Source: Rickettsia typhi
Lineage (GTDB): Bacteria; Pseudomonadota; Alphaproteobacteria; Rickettsiales; UBA1997
Direction of reading: 5' to 3'
DNA length: 18,349 nucleotides
Assembly: GCA_945902255.1 (NCBI GenBank)
Contig: CAMDMO010000017.1
Location: 1 to 18,349, forward strand
The notes under the pieces were generated by a model. That model was not told the DNA's origin, did no database searches, and was given only the letters and a program-made list of their open reading frames with translations. The position numbers and the translations under genes are program-made. Within the stretch, counting starts at the first letter, position 1. Each line of letters opens with the position of its first letter. This document shows positions 14,797-18,349 of the stretch, one piece after another.

Positions 14797-15402
14797 ATGA
14801 GAAAATTTATTACATTTGAAGGAATTGAAGGTAGCGGTAAATCAACGCAAAGCAAGAAATTATATGAGTTTTTTTTGGCAGAAAAACAGGAAGTTATTTT
14901 AACTCGCGAACCCGGTGGAACAAAGGCGGGTGAGAAAATAAGGGAAATTTTAATTGATGAAAAAATTGAAAAATTAGAAGCAAAAACTGAACTTTTTCTA
15001 AATTTTGCTGCGCGGTTAGAGCATGTTGAAAAGCTAATCAAGCCAGCTTTGGCGCAAAATAAAATCGTAATTTCTGATCGTTTTTTTGATTCAACTTACG
15101 CTTATCAAGGAAGCGCTTTTGGGCTTGATGAAACTTTGGTTGATAATATTAGAAATCTATCAATTTCTAGTTTTGCGCCAGACATTACCTTTTTAATTGA
15201 TGTGCCAGTTGAGATTGCATTTAAAAGAATTGAAGGGCGAGAAGGAAATAATCGTTATGAAAAATTAGGTTTAGATTTTCACAAAAAAGTGCGAGAAGGA
15301 TTTTTGAATCTGGCTAAAAAAAATAACCGTATTAAAGTAATTGATGGAACGCAGAATTTGGAAGAAATTTTTGCTCATATTTTATATTCACTTAACTCTT
15401 AA
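14797..15402 (+). CDS. tmk: Thymidylate kinase
   Basis: Tmk phosphorylates dTMP to dTDP. The 201-residue protein has the P-loop GIEGSGKST (9-17), TREPGGT (36-42), and DRF with the nearby DSTYAYQG (94-105); length is normal. The start codon is 4 bp from the SDR start on the other strand, so the tmk promoter and ribosome-binding region must lie within the SDR coding sequence. mdh follows after 9 bp, so the two are probably co-transcribed. Confidence 0.96.
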   Translation: MRKFITFEGIEGSGKSTQSKKLYEFFLAEKQEVILTREPGGTKAGEKIREILIDEKIEKLEAKTELFLNFAARLEHVEKLIKPALAQNKIVISDRFFDSTYAYQGSAFGLDETLVDNIRNLSISSFAPDITFLIDVPVEIAFKRIEGREGNNRYEKLGLDFHKKVREGFLNLAKKNNRIKVIDGTQNLEEIFAHILYSLNS

Positions 15403-15411
15403 TAAAAATTT

Positions 15412-16359
15412 ATGAAAAAAAGAAATAAAATTGCATTAGTTGGAGCGGGCAATATTGGCGGCACTTTAGCGCATCTTGCTGGTTTAAAAAATCTTGGTGA
15501 TATTGTGGTGCTTGATTTGGCGGAAGGCGTGGCGCAAGGCAAGTCACTTGATCTTGAGCAATCTTCTGTAATTGAAGATTTTGATGCTAGCATTAAAGGA
15601 ACTAGTAAATATGAAGATATTGCAGATTCTGATGTGGTTATTGTAACCGCTGGAATTGCTCGCAAACCCGGAATGAGCCGCGATGATTTAATGGCAACCA
15701 ATACAAATATTATTAAATCAGTTGCTGAAGGAATTAAAAAACATGCGCCAAATGCTTTTGTAATTGTGATTACAAATCCTTTGGATGCGATGGTTTATGT
15801 GATGCAAAAATTTTCTGGTTTACCAAAAAATAAAGTGGTTGGAATGGCTGGCGTTCTTGATTCTGCAAGAATGTCATTATTTTTAGCGCGCGAATTTAAT
15901 GTTTCAGTTGAAGATGTGAATTGTTTTGTTTTGGGCGGTCATGGTGATACTATGGTTCCTTTAATTAGATATTCTTCAGTTGCTGGCGTGCCAATTCCTG
16001 ACTTGATTGAAATGGGTTGGACTACAAAAGATAAGATTGATGCAATTGTGCAAAGAACTCGTGATGGTGGCGCAGAAATTGTAAAACTTCTTGGCACTGG
16101 CTCTGCTTTTTATGCTCCTGCCGCTTCAGCAATTTTAATGGCTGAAAGCTATTTATTTGATAAGAGAAAAATTTTGCCAGTTGCCGCTAGCCTAAATGGC
16201 GAATATGGCGTGAAAGATATGTATATTGGCGTTCCGGCGATTATTGGTAAAAATGGCGTAGAAAAAATTGTGGAAATTAAATTAAATTCACAAGAGTTAA
16301 CCATGTTTAACAGATCAGTTGAGGCGGTAAAAAAATTGATTGAAGAAATTAAAATTTAA
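15412..16359 (+). CDS. mdh: Malate dehydrogenase (NAD-dependent, LDH-like type)
   Basis: Mdh interconverts malate and oxaloacetate in the TCA cycle. The 315-residue protein has the Rossmann GAGNIG (11-16), D35 at the end of the second strand (NAD preference), the substrate arginines in ARKPGMSR (R84 and R90), R153 and D150, and the catalytic His in GGHGDT (H177). The Arg-bearing active-site loop identifies malate rather than lactate dehydrogenase. It follows tmk closely, and a 186-bp gap with repeats separates it from ftsI. Confidence 0.96.
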   Translation: MKKRNKIALVGAGNIGGTLAHLAGLKNLGDIVVLDLAEGVAQGKSLDLEQSSVIEDFDASIKGTSKYEDIADSDVVIVTAGIARKPGMSRDDLMATNTNIIKSVAEGIKKHAPNAFVIVITNPLDAMVYVMQKFSGLPKNKVVGMAGVLDSARMSLFLAREFNVSVEDVNCFVLGGHGDTMVPLIRYSSVAGVPIPDLIEMGWTTKDKIDAIVQRTRDGGAEIVKLLGTGSAFYAPAASAILMAESYLFDKRKILPVAASLNGEYGVKDMYIGVPAIIGKNGVEKIVEIKLNSQELTMFNRSVEAVKKLIEEIKI

Positions 16360-16417
16360 GCAGTTATTGCAAAACCGTTACGAACTCCAATTTGGGATAA
16401 AAAACTTCTCAAAACTT

Positions 16418-16448
16418 GTCATCCTTGAGGCGAAGCCTCAAAGATGAC
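16418..16448. repeat. Hairpin repeat between mdh and ftsI
   Basis: Arms 16418-16431 and 16435-16448 pair at 13 of 14 positions around the loop GAA (gtcatc..ttgaggc / gcctcaa.gatgac). It resembles small dispersed palindromes seen in many proteobacterial genomes (general recollection). The T-run at 16462-16467 is 13 bp downstream of the stem, so this is not a canonical terminator, though it could protect the mdh transcript 3' end. A second small inverted repeat follows at 16451-16472. Confidence 0.75.
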
Positions 16449-16510
16449 GGGGTTTAATATGTTTTTTAAACCTGTCAATTTTGTATTTATAACATCTGAG
16501 TCTTAATACG

Positions 16511-16530
16511 CCCTTCGACAGGCTTAAGGG
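16511..16530. repeat. Degenerate copy of the cttcgaca repeat upstream of ftsI
   Basis: This stretch contains cttcgacaggctta, which differs at three positions from the 14-base core cttcgacaagctca of the long inverted repeat at 6152-6257. Its ends (CCCTT/AAGGG) are complementary. It ends 15 bp before the ftsI start codon, so it occupies the 5' leader. Confidence 0.45.
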
Positions 16531-16545
16531 TTATCGAAAAATTTA

Positions 16546-18135
16546 ATGGCAAATATCGAAATCAAAAAAAATAGATTAGCATTTGTTTATTTTTGCATTT
16601 TAACCGCTTTTTGTGCGATTATTTTGCGAATGGTTTTTGTTATTGCATCAGGTGATAAAGTAAAGATTAGTGGTATTTACGACCCAAGAAAAGCAGGAAA
16701 AAGAGCGAATATATATGATCGCAATGATGTTTTGGCTGCCACCGATTTAAAAACAAAATCTCTTTATGTTAGCAGTGTTTTGGTAAAAAATCCTCAAGCT
16801 ATAGCGCGCGGGCTTTCAGGAATTTTTTCTGATCTTTCTTACGCGGAAGTTTTAAAAAAAATTAAAGAAGGAAAAAATAGTAAACAATGGATTTTGATTA
16901 AAAGAAATCTGACGCCAAATCAAGCAGATCAAGTGCAAAACTTGCAAATGGCTGGGCTATTATTTGAAGATGATCGAATCAGAGTTTATCCGCAAAAATC
17001 AATCACCAGTCATTTAATTGGCTATGTAGATCTTGATCGCAAGGGTCTTTCCGGCATTGAAATGCAATATGATAGAAAACTAATGATGGGCAATGATGTG
17101 CATCTTGCAATGGATATTAGAGTGCAAGATATTTTAAATGATGAATTGGTTAATGGAATTGCAACTTATCACGCTAAAGCGGCAGCGGGAATTGTTATGG
17201 ATGTTAACACGGGTGAGGTTTTGGCGCTATCCTCTCTACCTGGATTTGATCCAAATTTACAAAATGAAGCTGATGCCGATCAGCGTTTTAATCGCGTTAC
17301 CAATGGCGTTTATGAGCTTGGTTCGGTGTTTAAAGTTTTTACTAATACAGCAGCTTTTGAAGAAAATTTAGTAAAAATGACTGACATGTATAATGTTCAT
17401 GAGCCAATAAAATATGGTCGTTTTACTATTAAAGATGATCATGCAGTAAAAGATGATATGAATGTTGGTGAAATTTTTGCTTATTCTTCAAATATAGGAA
17501 CGGTGCAGATCGCGAAAAAAATTGGCGCGGATAATCAAAAAGATTTTTTGAAAAAAATTGGTTTATTGAAAAAAATTGATGCTGATTTCCCCGGTTTAGG
17601 TAAGCCGATTTATCCTAAAACTTGGCGCGAAATTAATCTTTTTACAATTTCTTACGGACATGGAATTGCAATTACGCCACTGCATTTAGCCACGGCAGTT
17701 TCTGCAATTGTTAATGGTGGAATTTTGCGCAATCCATCTTTTTTAAAATTAGAAAAACAGCCAAAAGGTGAAAGAGTAATTAAAGAATCGACCTCGGAAA
17801 TAATGCGTGCAATGCTGCGAAAAGTTGTGCTTGAAGGAACGGGGCGTAATGCAAATGTGGAAGGATATGAAGTTGGTGGAAAAACCGGAACCGCTGAAAG
17901 AGCTGAATCTGGCGGATATAATGAAAGACAAACTCTTGCATCTTTTGTTGCAGTATTTCCAATTTCTAAGCCAAAATATTTAGTTTATGTAATTTTTGAT
18001 CGCCCTAATTACACCTTCAACACTGGTGGAATGGTGGCTGCGCCAGTTGCTGGTAAGATAGTTAGAAATATTGCTCCCTTGCTGGGAGTGAGGCCAAATG
18101 TGACTCAAGCAGAAGTTGGGGCGGTGGTGAAATAA
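16546..18135 (+). CDS. ftsI: Penicillin-binding protein FtsI (PBP3), class B transpeptidase
   Basis: FtsI cross-links septal peptidoglycan as part of the divisome. The 529-residue protein has one N-terminal membrane helix (about 11-34), a non-penicillin-binding dimerisation domain (about 45-195) and a transpeptidase domain. The active-site motifs are S260-V-F-K263, S314-S-N316 and KTGT (446-449). No glycosyltransferase domain is present, confirming class B. It is somewhat shorter than E. coli FtsI, in keeping with alphaproteobacterial forms. It stands alone rather than in the usual mraW-ftsL-ftsI-mur cluster. FtsI is favoured over MrdA/PBP2 from overall pattern, without alignment. Confidence 0.93.
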   Translation: MANIEIKKNRLAFVYFCILTAFCAIILRMVFVIASGDKVKISGIYDPRKAGKRANIYDRNDVLAATDLKTKSLYVSSVLVKNPQAIARGLSGIFSDLSYAEVLKKIKEGKNSKQWILIKRNLTPNQADQVQNLQMAGLLFEDDRIRVYPQKSITSHLIGYVDLDRKGLSGIEMQYDRKLMMGNDVHLAMDIRVQDILNDELVNGIATYHAKAAAGIVMDVNTGEVLALSSLPGFDPNLQNEADADQRFNRVTNGVYELGSVFKVFTNTAAFEENLVKMTDMYNVHEPIKYGRFTIKDDHAVKDDMNVGEIFAYSSNIGTVQIAKKIGADNQKDFLKKIGLLKKIDADFPGLGKPIYPKTWREINLFTISYGHGIAITPLHLATAVSAIVNGGILRNPSFLKLEKQPKGERVIKESTSEIMRAMLRKVVLEGTGRNANVEGYEVGGKTGTAERAESGGYNERQTLASFVAVFPISKPKYLVYVIFDRPNYTFNTGGMVAAPVAGKIVRNIAPLLGVRPNVTQAEVGAVVK

Positions 18136-18136
18136 G

Positions 18137-18158
18137 AAAGATTGATGGGCAGTCTTTT
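18137..18158 (+). terminator. Possible weak terminator after ftsI
   Basis: A 7-bp stem (18137-18143 with 18151-18157, one G-T pair, 7-nt loop) begins 2 bp after the ftsI stop and ends in four T. The stem is AT-rich and the T-run short, so support is modest. Confidence 0.3.
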
Positions 18159-18175
18159 ATCGGCGAATTGGCGCT

Positions 18176-18349
18176 TTAATTCTCCAGCGCTTTTGCCAAA
18201 ATAATTCCACAAGAAATTGCCACATTTAAAGATCTCATTTTATTTTTCATTGGAATAAAGATTTTATGATTGGCTTGTTTAGCTATATAATCAGGCACTC
18301 CAGCACTTTCTTTTCCAAACATCAAAACATCATTTTTTTCAAAAGAAAA
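18176..18349 (-). CDS. trmL: tRNA (cytidine(34)-2'-O)-methyltransferase TrmL, C-terminal part (window edge)
   Basis: The minus strand is open from the window edge to a TAA at 18176, giving the last 57 residues of a SpoU/SPOUT methyltransferase. It reads LMFGKESAGVPD, then IFIPMKNKMRSLNVAIS, ending in ILAKALEN. The FGxExxGxP and IPM...RSLNVA motifs form the trefoil-knot SAM-binding site of TrmL, which methylates the wobble ribose of certain leucine tRNAs. The start lies outside the window. The gene is convergent with ftsI, with 40 bp between the two stops. Confidence 0.88.
   Translation of the reverse strand, partial: FSFEKNDVLMFGKESAGVPDYIAKQANHKIFIPMKNKMRSLNVAISCGIILAKALEN

Noticed and set aside
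14793..15041. N-terminal extension of the SDR gene to 338 residues
   Set aside because: The added 83 residues are encoded opposite tmk, have no SDR similarity and precede the normal Rossmann start.

Overview
The window is a compact, AT-rich stretch of bacterial chromosome. It holds 20 complete protein-coding genes and one gene fragment at each edge, with almost no spare DNA. The content points to an alphaproteobacterium, most likely an obligately intracellular Rickettsiales- or Holosporales-type lineage. The reasons are the DUF1013/TrcR cell-cycle regulator, the CTC-type ribosomal protein bL25 with a long tail, the low GC, the short monofunctional BirA, and small palindromic repeats of the kind common in such genomes. 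The taxonomic call is inference; no rRNA gene is present to confirm it.

Layout. The left edge (1-56, minus) carries the first 18 codons of an IS630-like transposase, followed by small repeats. A strong terminator at 130-185 closes a minus-strand pair: a NlpD-like LysM/LytM lipoprotein gene and ftsY. Divergent from these is pilD (prepilin peptidase, plus), whose 3' end overlaps recO by 4 bp. From 9146 down to 2983 runs a long minus-strand series: metG, xthA, tsaE, rluD, miaA, an unrecognised 165-residue gene, and recO. Most junctions there are a few bases or overlapping; the exception is a 166-bp gap before rluD that holds a long inverted repeat. prfA (plus) converges on yaaA-birA (minus) at a palindrome that can terminate both. 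Next come trcR, bcp and rplY (plus) and a textbook terminator. A short-chain dehydrogenase (minus) and tmk (plus) start 4 bp apart. mdh, ftsI (plus) and the C-terminal end of trmL (minus) finish the window.

Functionally these are mostly housekeeping genes: tRNA charging and modification (metG, tsaE, miaA, trmL), rRNA modification (rluD), translation (prfA, rplY), DNA repair (xthA, recO), nucleotide supply (tmk), central carbon metabolism (mdh), protein targeting and processing (ftsY, pilD), peroxide defence (bcp, yaaA), and septal cell-wall synthesis and splitting (ftsI, the NlpD-like protein).

I see no convincing new multi-gene system, defence island, CRISPR array or prophage. The most unusual items are: a tandem palindromic repeat inserted in frame in metG, with another copy serving as the prfA/birA terminator; a lysine-free two-helix membrane protein of about 46% GC wedged between miaA and recO; and a LytM domain that has lost most of its zinc ligands.
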